From assembly GCF_025822765.1 (NCBI RefSeq), contig NZ_JACKUK010000033.1:50837-114836 (forward strand): 64,000 bases of DNA, given 5' to 3'. Shown piece after piece: positions 36,834-46,038 of this stretch. The stretch comes from Mycobacterium barrassiae. Lineage in GTDB: Bacteria > Actinomycetota > Actinomycetes > Mycobacteriales > Mycobacteriaceae. The notes beneath the pieces were generated by a model that saw only the letters and a program-made list of their open reading frames with translations, did not search any database and was not told the origin of the DNA. Numbering within the stretch: position 1 is the stretch's first letter; the number at the start of each line of letters is the position of its first letter. A program made the translations under genes and the position numbers.

Positions 36834-39223
36834 CCGCGACAGAAGTACGCCTCGAAGAGCAGGCTGTCGACAACGACCAGAAGCCATGCGGGCACGGCCG
36901 GATGCTACGCAAGGAGGATCCGCGCTTCATCCGCGGCCGCGGTAACTACGTCGACGATGTGCAGTTGCCGGGGATGCTCCACCTTGCGATCCTGCGCTCC
37001 CCGTACGCGCACGCCCGCATCTCCAGCGTCGATACCAGTGCGGCACAGGCACATCCGAAGGTCAAGGCGGTGGTCACCGGCGCCGACCTGGCGGAAAAGG
37101 GCCTGGCGTGGATGCCAACCCTATCCAACGATGTACAGGCGGTGCTCGCTACTGACAAGGTTCGATTCCAGGGTCAGGAGGTGGCGTTCGTCGTCGCCGA
37201 GGACCGTTACTCGGCCCGGGATGCTTTGGAACTGATCGACATCGAATACGAGCCATTGGACCCCGTCATCGACGCGCGCAAAGCCCTCGACCCCGATGCG
37301 CCGGTGATTCGCACCGATCTGGATGGCAAAGCCGACAACCACTGCTTCGACTGGGAGACCGGTGACGCAGCGGCCACCGAGGCCGCGTTCGCCAAGGCAG
37401 ATGTCGTCGTCAAGCAGGAGATCGTCTATCCGCGTGTGCATCCTGCGCCGATGGAAACCTGTGGCGCCGTTGCCGATCTGGATCCGGTGACCGGCAAGCT
37501 GACGCTTTGGTCGACCACGCAGGCTCCCCACGCGCACCGCACCCTGTACGCATTGGTAGCCGGCCTGCCCGAACACAAGATCCGGGTGATCTCACCCGAT
37601 ATCGGCGGCGGGTTCGGCAACAAGGTGCCGATCTACCCCGGGTATGTGTGCGCGATCGTCGGATCGCTCCTGCTCGGTAAACCGGTCAAATGGATGGAGG
37701 ACCGCAGCGAGAACCTCACGTCCACCGGATTCGCCCGCGACTACATCATGGTCGGCGAGATCGCCGCCACGTCCGACGGCAGGATCCTGGCGATCCGTTC
37801 GAACGTGTTGGCCGACCACGGCGCATTCAACGGCACCGCCGCGCCGGTCAAGTACCCGGCCGGCTTCTTCGGGGTGTTCACCGGCAGTTACGACATCGAG
37901 GCGGCGTACTGTCACATGACGGCGGTGTACACGAACAAGGCGCCCGGCGGGGTTGCGTATGCCTGCTCGTTCCGCATCACCGAAGCGGTCTATTTCGTCG
38001 AACGGCTGGTGGACTGCCTGGCCTTCGAATTGAAGGTGGATCCCGCTGAGCTCAGGTTGCGAAACCTGTTGAAACCAGACCAGTTTCCCTACAAGTCCAA
38101 GACCGGCTGGGTGTACGACTCGGGCGACTACGAGAAGACCATGCGACTGGCCATGGACATGATCGGCTACGACGCGCTCCGCGAGGAGCAGAAGCGAAAA
38201 AGAGAAAACGGCGAGTTGATGGGCATCGGCATGTCGTTCTTCACCGAAGCCGTCGGCGCCGGTCCACGAAAGGACATGGACATCCTCGGCCTCGGCATGG
38301 CCGACGGCTGTGAGCTGCGGGTGCACCCGACGGGCAAAGCTGTGGTGCGGCTATCGGTTCAGAGTCAGGGACAGGGTCACGAGACGACGTTCGCCCAGAT
38401 CGTCGCCGAGGAACTCGGCATTCCACCGGACGACATCGACGTCGTGCACGGCGACACAGACCAGACGCCGTTCGGGCTGGGTACCTACGGCAGTCGCTCC
38501 ACGCCTGTATCGGGGGCGGCGGCCGCGCTGGTGGCGCGCAAGGTCAGGGACAAGGCCAAGATAATCGCCGCTGGCATGCTGGAGGCCTCGATCGCCGACC
38601 TGGAGTGGACCAAGGGGTCTTTCCGTGTCAAGGGTGATCCGTCGGCATCGGTGACGATCGCCGACATCGCGATGCGCGCCCACGGTGCGGGCGATCTGCC
38701 TGACGGTTTGGAGGGTGGGCTGGACGCCCAGATCTGCTACAACCCGGAGAATCTCACCTATCCGTACGGTGCGTACTTCTGTGTCGTCGACATCGACCCG
38801 GGAACCGCGGTGGTCAAGGTGCGGCGGTTCTTGGCAGTCGACGACTGCGGCACCCGCATCAATCCGATGATCATCGAGGGCCAGGTGCACGGCGGCATCA
38901 CCGACGGTATCGGGATGGCGTTGATGGAGTTCATCGCCTTCGACGAGGAAGGCAACTGCCTGGGTGGTTCGCTGATGGACTATCTGATCCCGACCGCGAT
39001 GGAGGTACCGCACTTCGAGACGGGATTCACCGTGACACCGTCGCCGCACCATCCCATCGGAGCCAAAGGAGTTGGTGAATCCGCCACTGTCGGATCACCT
39101 CCCGCGGTCGTCAACGCGGTGGTAGATGCGCTGGCGCCGTTCGGAGTTCGGCATGCCGACATGCCACTGACCCCGTCGCGGGTGTGGGAAGCAATGCAGG
39201 GCAGAGCGACCCCCCCGATCTGA
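36830..39223 (+). CDS. coxL: CO dehydrogenase large (molybdopterin) subunit CoxL, form I
   Basis: Catalytic subunit of aerobic CO dehydrogenase (CO + H2O to CO2), 797 residues. The loop AYACSFR (Cys379) matches the AYxCSFR signature that marks form I, the true CO oxidisers; the Cys holds the Mo-S-Cu centre. The molybdopterin-binding motifs include GGGFGNKVPIYPGYV, QSQGQGHETTFAQ and GAKGVGESATVGSPP, whose Glu is catalytic. M. smegmatis uses this type to oxidise atmospheric CO. It is followed by cofactor-maturation genes in one run. Confidence 0.95.
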   Translation: MTATEVRLEEQAVDNDQKPCGHGRMLRKEDPRFIRGRGNYVDDVQLPGMLHLAILRSPYAHARISSVDTSAAQAHPKVKAVVTGADLAEKGLAWMPTLSNDVQAVLATDKVRFQGQEVAFVVAEDRYSARDALELIDIEYEPLDPVIDARKALDPDAPVIRTDLDGKADNHCFDWETGDAAATEAAFAKADVVVKQEIVYPRVHPAPMETCGAVADLDPVTGKLTLWSTTQAPHAHRTLYALVAGLPEHKIRVISPDIGGGFGNKVPIYPGYVCAIVGSLLLGKPVKWMEDRSENLTSTGFARDYIMVGEIAATSDGRILAIRSNVLADHGAFNGTAAPVKYPAGFFGVFTGSYDIEAAYCHMTAVYTNKAPGGVAYACSFRITEAVYFVERLVDCLAFELKVDPAELRLRNLLKPDQFPYKSKTGWVYDSGDYEKTMRLAMDMIGYDALREEQKRKRENGELMGIGMSFFTEAVGAGPRKDMDILGLGMADGCELRVHPTGKAVVRLSVQSQGQGHETTFAQIVAEELGIPPDDIDVVHGDTDQTPFGLGTYGSRSTPVSGAAAALVARKVRDKAKIIAAGMLEASIADLEWTKGSFRVKGDPSASVTIADIAMRAHGAGDLPDGLEGGLDAQICYNPENLTYPYGAYFCVVDIDPGTAVVKVRRFLAVDDCGTRINPMIIEGQVHGGITDGIGMALMEFIAFDEEGNCLGGSLMDYLIPTAMEVPHFETGFTVTPSPHHPIGAKGVGESATVGSPPAVVNAVVDALAPFGVRHADMPLTPSRVWEAMQGRATPPI

Positions 39224-39234
39224 TAGGAGCGACG

Positions 39235-40008
39235 ATGAAAGTGAGTGAACGTGTCGCGCAGCTGCGGACTGCGCGGACACCCTTCGTGCACGCCACCGTC
39301 GTGCGTGCTCAGCACCCCACCTCTGCGCGCCCCGGTGACGAGGCCATCCTGCTCTCTGACGGCACGATCGAAGGCTTCGTGGGCGGCCAGTGCGCGCAGA
39401 ACTCGGTCCGCAAGGCGGCTTTGGGTGTGCTTCAGACGAATGAGAGCGTGCTGCTGCGGGTGCTGCCCGACGGTGATGTGCACTTCCCCGAGGCGCCAGG
39501 CTCCTGTGTCGTGGTCAATCCGTGCCTGTCCGGCGGTGCGTTGGAGATTTTCCTGGCTCCAGAGCTCCCGGTTCCGTTGATCGGCATCTGCGGTGCCACC
39601 CCGATCGCGGACGCGCTGGCCGATATCTGCGGAGTGCTCGGTTACGAAGTACAACGCGACGATGACGGTGCGGTAGCTGGATCGCCGCCGACGGCAGTGG
39701 TGATCGCGACACACGGGGGACCGGAGGCCGAGACGATCATGGCGGCCCTGGAGGCGGGCATCGGGTACATCGGCCTGGTGGGAAGCAAGGTTCGTGGCCG
39801 CGCTATCCTCGACCAACTCGAGCTCGACGAAGCCGAGCGATCCCGGGTGCACACCCCAGTCGGTCTGCCTATCGGCGCCAAGACTCCGTCCGAGATCGCG
39901 ATTTCCATTCTCGCCGAAGTCATCCGCGAGATCCGGATGGAGTCTTTAGCCACTGACTGCCAATCACTACACACGTCTGATGTGGAAGCATGCCACGGTC
40001 ACAGGTGA
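39235..40008 (+). CDS. XdhC/CoxI-like cofactor insertion protein
   Basis: 257 residues from the ATG at 39235, with TAGGAGCG ahead; the in-frame upstream start would lie inside coxL. The N-terminal half has FVGGQCAQNSVRKAA (the GGxCxxxxVR motif), the C-terminal half PLIGICGATPIADALADI and YIGLVGSKVRGRAILDQL, typical of the XdhC/CoxI family. It is the second such protein in the run, corresponding to Rv0372c; the two may form a pair in Mo-Cu centre assembly. It overlaps the next gene by 19 bases. Confidence 0.85.
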   Translation: MKVSERVAQLRTARTPFVHATVVRAQHPTSARPGDEAILLSDGTIEGFVGGQCAQNSVRKAALGVLQTNESVLLRVLPDGDVHFPEAPGSCVVVNPCLSGGALEIFLAPELPVPLIGICGATPIADALADICGVLGYEVQRDDDGAVAGSPPTAVVIATHGGPEAETIMAALEAGIGYIGLVGSKVRGRAILDQLELDEAERSRVHTPVGLPIGAKTPSEIAISILAEVIREIRMESLATDCQSLHTSDVEACHGHR

Positions 40009-40583
40009 CCGGTGTCGTGCTGGCTGCGGGTGCATCGCGCAGGCTCGGGACACCTAAACAGCTACTGCCACTTGGTGAGACGACCGTGCTGGGTGCCACT
40101 CTCGAGGTTGCGCGCAGCTGTCCGTTCGACCAACTCATCGTCACCCTCGGTGCGGCGGAGGACGATATCCGGAAAGCGGTGCCGCTGGACGGTCTGGACG
40201 TCGTGATCGCCGACGACGCGGCATCGGGATGCTCGTCATCCTTACGCACTGCATTGCGTTCGGTTGATCCCCGGGCGAACGGGATCGTGCTGATGCTCGG
40301 CGATCAGCCTGGGGTGACACGATCGACGGTGACAAAACTGATCGCATCGGGACGAGACACACCGGTCGCGGTGTGTCGGTACTCCGACGGCATTGGTCAC
40401 CCGTTCTGGCTGAGCCGTACGACGTTCGACGATCTCGCTCAGCTGCACGGAGACAAGGGCGTGTGGCGGGTGGTGGAATCTGGACGGTTCGATGTGCGAC
40501 GTGTCGCCATCGACCACCCCATTCCCTCAGACGTCGACACATGGGACGACTACCGGCGGCTGCGGGCTTCGGTGGCCCCATGA
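39990..40583 (+). CDS. MobA/MocA-like nucleotidyltransferase
   Basis: Family that attaches CMP or GMP to molybdopterin, 197 residues. The N-terminal motif is VLAAGASRRLGTPKQLLPLGE (nucleotide-binding LAAGxSxRxG with Lys), and MLGDQPGVTRS holds the metal-binding Asp. CO dehydrogenase carries the cytosine dinucleotide form of the cofactor, so a MocA-type CTP transferase would fit. Corresponds to Rv0371c. Starts inside the preceding gene and overlaps the ATPase gene by ATGA. Confidence 0.82.
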   Translation: MPRSQVTGVVLAAGASRRLGTPKQLLPLGETTVLGATLEVARSCPFDQLIVTLGAAEDDIRKAVPLDGLDVVIADDAASGCSSSLRTALRSVDPRANGIVLMLGDQPGVTRSTVTKLIASGRDTPVAVCRYSDGIGHPFWLSRTTFDDLAQLHGDKGVWRVVESGRFDVRRVAIDHPIPSDVDTWDDYRRLRASVAP

Positions 40584-41476
40584 CCGAATCGTCACCGGTT
40601 CTGTTCGACGATGTCGATGACGTGGTCCGTCGTTTTGACGCGCACAACTATCTTCTCGACGACGGTACCGCCTCGGCGATCTACCTCGCCATCACGCTCG
40701 GTCGCCCGCTGCTGTTGGAGGGTGAGCCAGGTGTCGGCAAGACAACTGCAGCCAAAACTCTTGCTGCGGTGTTGGATACACCCCTCATACGCCTGCAGTG
40801 CTATGAAGGACTGACGGCAAGCGAGGCCTTGTACGACTGGAACTACCAGCGTCAGTTGCTGAGCATCCGACTGGCCGAGGCGCGCAGCGAAGGCCTTGCC
40901 GAGGCAGATCTGTATACCGAGAACTATTTGGTGGACCGGCCCATTCTGCAGTGTGTTCGTTACCGTGGCCCACGCACACCGGTGCTGCTCATCGACGAGA
41001 TCGACCGCGCGGATGACGAATTCGAGGCTCTGCTGCTGGAATTCCTCGGTGAGGCGACGGTCACCGTACCCGAGTTGGGCACGTTTGCTGCCGCCCGCCC
41101 ACCTGTCAGTGTGCTGACGTCCAACCGCAGTCGGGATCTTCACGATGCGTTGCGCAGGCGCTGCCTTTACCACTGGATCGACTACCCCGAGCCTGCGCGT
41201 TCGGTTGCAATTGTGCGCCGCACCGTGCCCGGCGCGACGTCTGCGCTGATAGAACAGGCCACCCAGTTCGTCGGCGATGCACGCGGTCTGGATCTGGACA
41301 AGCCGCCAGGTATCGCCGAGACGATCGATTGGGTGGCGGCACTGGTCGCCCTCGAGGTCGCCGACCTGGCCTGTGTCGAGGCCGTGGCCAGCCTCGGCGC
41401 GATAGCCAAGACGCCCGATGACCGTGATGCGATCTCGACCGCGTTCGAGGACTACACGAAAGGTTTGTGCCGATGA
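40580..41476 (+). CDS. coxD: MoxR-family AAA+ ATPase (CoxD-like)
   Basis: AAA+ ATPase of 298 residues required in other bacteria for building the sulfur-copper part of the CO dehydrogenase active site. Walker A is [15 protein letters not shown], Walker B VLLIDEIDRADDEF, and the sensor region LTSNRSRDLHDALRRRCLYHWIDYP is the MoxR-type arginine finger area. ATGA overlap with the preceding gene and with coxG. Corresponds to Rv0370c. Confidence 0.9.
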   Translation: MTESSPVLFDDVDDVVRRFDAHNYLLDDGTASAIYLAITLGRPLLLEGEPGVGKTTAAKTLAAVLDTPLIRLQCYEGLTASEALYDWNYQRQLLSIRLAEARSEGLAEADLYTENYLVDRPILQCVRYRGPRTPVLLIDEIDRADDEFEALLLEFLGEATVTVPELGTFAAARPPVSVLTSNRSRDLHDALRRRCLYHWIDYPEPARSVAIVRRTVPGATSALIEQATQFVGDARGLDLDKPPGIAETIDWVAALVALEVADLACVEAVASLGAIAKTPDDRDAISTAFEDYTKGLCR

Positions 41477-42141
41477 AGATTGCCAACGAGTTCACCGTCA
41501 GTGCACCTGTCGCACAGACCTGGGATGTGCTCACCGACCTCGAGCAGGTGGTTCCGTTGATGCCCGGCGCGCAATTGGTCGGCCAGGAAGGGGACGAATA
41601 CCTCGGCAAGGTGAAAGTCAAGGTCGGACCGGTCACCAGCGAGTTCAGCGGTAAGGCGCGCTTCGTGGAGCGGGACGGCGACGCGCACCGGGCCGTTGTC
41701 AATGCGCGGGGCAAAGAGGCGCGCGGCACGGGCAACGCGGCCGCGACAATCACCCTGTCCGTGCACGATGCCGGTGAGCGCAGTCGTGTCAGCATTGACA
41801 CCGATCTCAAGATCGTCGGCAAGCTGGCGCAATTCGGCAGCGGGATGCTGCAACAGGTGTCGGAGAAGCTGCTCGGCGAGTTCGTCGACTCGCTGGAGGC
41901 ACGGTTGGCAGGCGGCCAGGAAAGCGGCGCCGACGCGATTGCGGCCGCACCCAAAGGCAATTCCGTACCGGCGCAGGCCCCACGGCCTGCACAACCGTCG
42001 GAACCGGAGCCCATCGATCTGGTGGCACTCGCGGGCGGGGGTGCGTTGAAGAAGTACGCGCCTGCGGTGTTTGGTGTGATCGCGCTGGCCGCAATCGCGT
42101 TCATTCTCGGGCGCCTACGGATCGCACGTAGGGGCCGGTGA
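41473..42141 (+). CDS. coxG: CoxG-like SRPBCC protein with C-terminal membrane anchor
   Basis: 222 residues. START/SRPBCC domain at about 1-145 (KIANEFTVSAPVAQTWDVLTDLEQVVPLMPGAQ) of the CoxG type, then a Pro/Ala linker and a C-terminal hydrophobic segment (YAPAVFGVIALAAIAFIL) with basic tail. In Oligotropha CoxG helps recruit CO dehydrogenase to the membrane; recent work ties CoxG to quinone or carrier delivery. The ATG at 41473 overlaps the previous TGA; a GTG at 41467 is an alternative. Corresponds to Rv0369c. Confidence 0.9.
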   Translation: MKIANEFTVSAPVAQTWDVLTDLEQVVPLMPGAQLVGQEGDEYLGKVKVKVGPVTSEFSGKARFVERDGDAHRAVVNARGKEARGTGNAAATITLSVHDAGERSRVSIDTDLKIVGKLAQFGSGMLQQVSEKLLGEFVDSLEARLAGGQESGADAIAAAPKGNSVPAQAPRPAQPSEPEPIDLVALAGGGALKKYAPAVFGVIALAAIAFILGRLRIARRGR

Positions 42142-43349
42142 CCACCCCACTCGTGTTCCGCGGCGTCGACCTCGCCGCGTTCGCCGTAGCGTTGGTGGCA
42201 CGGTTGCGCGCCGGTGGCGTCGTTGTGTCGGCCAGCGGCCCAGCACAATTCGTCGAAGCGCTACACCACCTCTGGCCGGCAACTCGGACACAGTTGTATT
42301 GGAATGCCCGCCTGACATTGGTGAACCGCGCCGAGGACCTGGAGGGCTTCGACGCGGTCTTCGAGTCGGTTTTTCTCAACGCGGTACTGGGACTCGACCC
42401 ACCCGGGCTCAAAAGGAGCCTGGGTACCACGACGGCCGCCGACCCCGGCGTGCCGGGCCGCGATCACCCGATGGCCGAGGGTGGCCTGCCGTGGACCACC
42501 TTGCCCAAGTCGATCACCGCCGCCGCCCAGACCCATCGCAGCGACATCGGTGTCCCCGAGCAGTTGCCCAGTCGCATCGTTGCGCGCTCTGACGAACCGT
42601 TCGAGCGGTTCGACCCCAGCGATCTGCGGTTGATCGGGGTGTGGCTGGAGCGCGCGGCGGCTCGCTGGCCCCGCCGTCGCAGCCTGCGTAAGGAGTCGAA
42701 TCCGCACGGCAAGCGGATCGATCTGCGTCGAACCATGAAGTCATCGAGATCGACCGGATGGGAGCCGGTTCGCCTCGCCAGAACGCGCTACCGCACGCGT
42801 CCGCGGCGGGTGGTGCTGCTGTGCGATGTCAGCAGGTCGATGCAGCCCTACGCCACGGTCTACCTGCATCTGATGCGCGCGGCGGCCTTGCGCCAGAAGG
42901 GGGTCCGGCCCGAAGTGTTCGCGTTCTCGACCTCGCTGACGAGGTTGACGCCGGCACTGTCCCATCGGTCGGCCGAAGTGGCGCTGGCCCGCGCCAACGC
43001 CAAGGTCGCCGACCGCTACGGAGGAACACATTTGGGACGCTGCGTCGTCGAATTGCTGTCAACGCGGCACGGCGACGACCTGCGCGGCGCGGTGGTGATC
43101 ATCGCCTCCGACGGCTGGGACAGCGACCCTCCCGAGGTGTTGGGCGGGGCGATGGCACGGGTGCGCCGTCGGGCGGAAACGGTGGTGTGGCTCAACCCGC
43201 GCGCGGCGCACCGCGACTTTGAGCCGCTCGCCGCGTCGATGGCCGCCGCCCTCCCATACTGCGATTTGTTCCTTGCCGCTCATTCGCTGACCGGACTGCG
43301 CGACCTGTTTGCGGCGTTGTCCACCCCGAATTCGCGCCGGCTAGCCTGA
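42138..43349 (+). CDS. coxE: VWA-domain protein (CoxE-like)
   Basis: 403 residues. The C-terminal half is a von Willebrand A domain with the MIDAS motif DVSRSM (in LLCDVSRSMQPYATV) and a second metal-site region IIASDGWDSDPPE; the N-terminal half is helical with a Pro-rich middle. CoxE partners a MoxR ATPase (CoxD) in inserting copper and sulfur into the active site. The GTG start overlaps the coxG TGA. Corresponds to Rv0368c, of the same length. It is the last gene of the run. Confidence 0.88.
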   Translation: MTTPLVFRGVDLAAFAVALVARLRAGGVVVSASGPAQFVEALHHLWPATRTQLYWNARLTLVNRAEDLEGFDAVFESVFLNAVLGLDPPGLKRSLGTTTAADPGVPGRDHPMAEGGLPWTTLPKSITAAAQTHRSDIGVPEQLPSRIVARSDEPFERFDPSDLRLIGVWLERAAARWPRRRSLRKESNPHGKRIDLRRTMKSSRSTGWEPVRLARTRYRTRPRRVVLLCDVSRSMQPYATVYLHLMRAAALRQKGVRPEVFAFSTSLTRLTPALSHRSAEVALARANAKVADRYGGTHLGRCVVELLSTRHGDDLRGAVVIIASDGWDSDPPEVLGGAMARVRRRAETVVWLNPRAAHRDFEPLAASMAAALPYCDLFLAAHSLTGLRDLFAALSTPNSRRLA

Positions 43350-43365
43350 TCTTTGAGCGGACGCC

Positions 43366-44166
43366 ATTACTGTTCTGCTGACGAACAGTCGCGCACTCGT
43401 CACAGGAGCGTCCACCGGCCTGGGTGAGCAATTCAGCCACCTTTTCGCCGCCGACGGTATCGATATCGCGATCACGTCGTCACCACGCAGCGCCGTTCGG
43501 CTCGAGAAGCTCGCCGAAACGCTACGCACGCGTTATGGCGTTGGTGTACAGACCATCTCGATCGATCTTGCGACTCCCGGCGCCGCTGCGCAGCTGTACG
43601 ACGCGGTGACTGTCGAGGCGCCGATCGACTACCTGGTCAACAACGCGGCGTTCGGAATCGTCGGCATCCCGCTTCAGCAGTACGCGCAGGGTGACCTGTC
43701 GCGGATGGTTCAGGTCAATGTGACCGCACTGGCCGAGTTGACCGAAGCCTGCGTGCGCGACATGGTCGCCCGCGGCTCGGGCCGGATTCTGAATGTCAGC
43801 TCCATCTCGGGCTATGTCGTGCCGCATGGTGTCGAGTGCGGCTATGCCGCGTCGAAGGCGTTCGTCGTCAGCTTCTCCGAATGCCTGGCACAGGATCTCA
43901 GAGGCACTGGCGTCACGTGCACCCATCTCGCGCCAGGGCCGACGCGCACCGAGTTCTTCGACACCGCGGGCCTCACCGACACCCGTCGGTTGGAGCCGAT
44001 GATGATGGACGCCGCACCGGTGGCACGAGCGGGATACGAGGCGATGATGGCCGGCAAACCGGCATGCATTCCCGGCGTGGCGAACAAGCTGATGCGGGCG
44101 ATGATGCGGTTCGCGCCGTCGCGGCGGTTCACAGCTTTGGCGTCGGGTATGGCCGTACGCCGTTGA
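43366..44166 (+). CDS. Short-chain dehydrogenase/reductase with non-canonical (ATT) start
   Basis: Classical SDR of about 266 residues: cofactor motif TGASTGLGEQF, NNAAFG, and active-site YAASK with Ser in NVSSISGY. The frame is open from a stop at 43354, but no ATG, GTG or TTG occurs before 43606, which would lose the whole nucleotide-binding region. At 43366 an ATT gives ITVLLTNSRALVTGAS, where ATG would give the natural start MTVLLTN. Possible explanations: rare ATT start (as in infC), a mutated start, or a sequencing error. GAGCGG about 6 bases before ATT is a weak ribosome binding site. It is 16 bases after coxE. Confidence 0.75.
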   Translation: MTVLLTNSRALVTGASTGLGEQFSHLFAADGIDIAITSSPRSAVRLEKLAETLRTRYGVGVQTISIDLATPGAAAQLYDAVTVEAPIDYLVNNAAFGIVGIPLQQYAQGDLSRMVQVNVTALAELTEACVRDMVARGSGRILNVSSISGYVVPHGVECGYAASKAFVVSFSECLAQDLRGTGVTCTHLAPGPTRTEFFDTAGLTDTRRLEPMMMDAAPVARAGYEAMMAGKPACIPGVANKLMRAMMRFAPSRRFTALASGMAVRR

Positions 44167-44169
44167 GGA

Positions 44170-44868
44170 TCAGGCGGTTTCGCCCGCCTCGCGCTTGGCC
44201 GCCTTCCGCCGCCGGTACCACTCGATGAACATCGGCAGCACGGAGACCACCACGATCGCGATCACGATCGGCTCGAGGAGGTCCTGGATGATCTCGAACC
44301 GGCCGAGCCAGTAGCCGAGCAGTGTCAGCCCGACTCCCCACACGACTGCGCCGAGGACGTTGAAGAACGTGAATGCCGGGTAGCTCATCCGCGCCGCGCC
44401 CGCGGTGAGCGGGGCCAGCGTCCGCACAATCGGCACGAACCGCGCGACGACGATGGCGAACGGGCCGCGCTGTTCGAAGAAGGCATGCGCCTCGTCGAGG
44501 TAGCGCTGCTTGAGCACCTTGGCATCCGGTTTGAACATCGCCGTGCCGATGTTGCGGCCGATCCAGTAACCGACCTGGCCGCCGAGAATCGCGGCGATCG
44601 GGATGAACAACAACAGCTGCCAGAGCTGGAAGTTGATCGGGTCGCCCCCCTCGTCGGCCAGCGCCTGGGTGCCCGCGGCCAGCATGCCCGCCACGAACAG
44701 CAGCGAATCGCCAGGTAGGACCGGGAACAGCACACCCGATTCGACGAAGATCACCACCAGCAGGCCCACCAGCGCCCAGCCGCCGAAGTACCCGAGCAGT
44801 GTCATCGGGTCCAGGAAGTCCGGCATGAGTGCCAACTGGTCGGCAGCCGCCAGGGCGGAGGTGGTCAC
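44170..44868 (-). CDS. DedA/SNARE-associated family membrane protein (Rv0364-like)
   Basis: 232 residues from the GTG at 44868 (VTTSALAAADQLA); a longer in-frame version is possible. It has several membrane segments with VFVESGVLFPVLPGDSLLFVAGMLA-type DedA core (FPVLPGD), QVGYWIGRNIG, and GPFAIVVARFVPIVRTLAPLTAG containing the conserved RFxPxxR motif. DedA proteins are undecaprenyl-phosphate or lipid flippases in other bacteria. Corresponds to Rv0364. Its 3' end is three bases from the convergent SDR stop. Confidence 0.9.
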   Translation of the reverse strand: MTTSALAAADQLALMPDFLDPMTLLGYFGGWALVGLLVVIFVESGVLFPVLPGDSLLFVAGMLAAGTQALADEGGDPINFQLWQLLLFIPIAAILGGQVGYWIGRNIGTAMFKPDAKVLKQRYLDEAHAFFEQRGPFAIVVARFVPIVRTLAPLTAGAARMSYPAFTFFNVLGAVVWGVGLTLLGYWLGRFEIIQDLLEPIVIAIVVVSVLPMFIEWYRRRKAAKREAGETA

Positions 44869-44968
44869 AAGGCCCCAAGATACCGGTCGGGCGGCCCCGC
44901 ACCCGAAACGTCGATGCCAGACGCCCTTTTTGCCCAGCGGCGACGCACAGGCCTCGTTAGTGTCGGGT

Positions 44969-45982
44969 ATGTCCACTCACAAGGCCGTTCAGGTCGCATC
45001 CGCAGGTGCATCGTTGACCCTCACGGATGTCGAGACCAGCTCACCGCCGCGGGACCACGTCCGCATCGCCGTCGCGGCCTGTGGCGTGTGCGGCACCGAT
45101 CAGGGGGTCGTCCATGGCGGCTTCCCCGGTATGACCTGGCCGGTGACACCCGGCCACGAAGTGGCGGGTACGGTCGCCGAGCTCGGCGAGGGTGTCGACA
45201 ACTTCGCGGTGGGGGACCGGGTCGCGGTGGGGTGGTTCGGGGGCAACTGCAACAAGTGCGTGCCGTGCCGCAAGGGCAAGTTCATGCAGTGCGTCAACTT
45301 CGAGGTGCCCAGCCTGGCGTACCCCGGCGGATACGCGGAGTCGCTCGTCGCGCCGGCCACCGCTCTGGCGCGAATCCCGGACGCGCTGTCCTTCGTCGAG
45401 GCGGCACCCATGGGCTGTGCGGGTGTGACGACGTTCAACGCGCTTCGGCAGACGGCCGCCGTGGCAGGCGACCTCGTCGCGGTGCTCGGAATCGGCGGGC
45501 TCGGCCATCTCGGCGTTCAGTGGGCCAGGGCAATGGGTTTCGAGACCGTCGCGATCGCCCGGGGCGCGGCCAAGGCCGAGGACGCCAAACAGCTTGGCGC
45601 ACACCATTACATTGATTCGACGGCAGAAGATGTCGCCGGTGCGCTGCAGGACCTGGGCGGTGCGGCAGTCGTGCTTGCCACCGCGGCGAACTCGGCGGCC
45701 ATCGGCCAGACTGTCGGTGGTCTCGGCCCGGAAGGCGAGCTCATGGTCGTCGGGGTGTCGGCCGACCCGCTGCCGATCAGTCCGGCGGACCTGATTCTGA
45801 CGGGACGCCGGGTGACCGGCCATCCGTCCGGGACGTCGCGTGACGTCGAGGAGACCATGCACTTCGCCGTGCAATCCGGCGTGCGCGCCTGGGTCGAGGA
45901 GCGCCCACTCGTCGACGCCGCCGAGGTGTACGCCGCCATGGAACAGGGTCGGGCCCGTTATCGCGGCGTCTTGACCGTGTGA
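44969..45982 (+). CDS. Zinc-dependent alcohol dehydrogenase
   Basis: Medium-chain dehydrogenase of 337 residues, ATG at 44969 (MSTHKAVQVAS). Catalytic-zinc ligands in ACGVCGTDQG and TPGHEVAG, structural-zinc cysteines in CNKCVPCRKGKFMQC, Rossmann motif GIGGLGHLGVQWAR. It resembles the AdhP/ethanol-active group. Not paired with a matching gene; fba follows 56 bases later. Substrate undetermined. Confidence 0.9.
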   Translation: MSTHKAVQVASAGASLTLTDVETSSPPRDHVRIAVAACGVCGTDQGVVHGGFPGMTWPVTPGHEVAGTVAELGEGVDNFAVGDRVAVGWFGGNCNKCVPCRKGKFMQCVNFEVPSLAYPGGYAESLVAPATALARIPDALSFVEAAPMGCAGVTTFNALRQTAAVAGDLVAVLGIGGLGHLGVQWARAMGFETVAIARGAAKAEDAKQLGAHHYIDSTAEDVAGALQDLGGAAVVLATAANSAAIGQTVGGLGPEGELMVVGVSADPLPISPADLILTGRRVTGHPSGTSRDVEETMHFAVQSGVRAWVEERPLVDAAEVYAAMEQGRARYRGVLTV

Positions 45983-46038
45983 GGTCGCCGCGTTCCTGAG
46001 ACAATCGCAGCACGCATTGATCGCCGAGAGGAATCCTC

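Noticed and set aside
46000-46038. Promoter of fba
   Set aside because: A TTGACC at 45971 and a GACAAT at 46000 are 23 bases apart, too far for a normal promoter; not reported.
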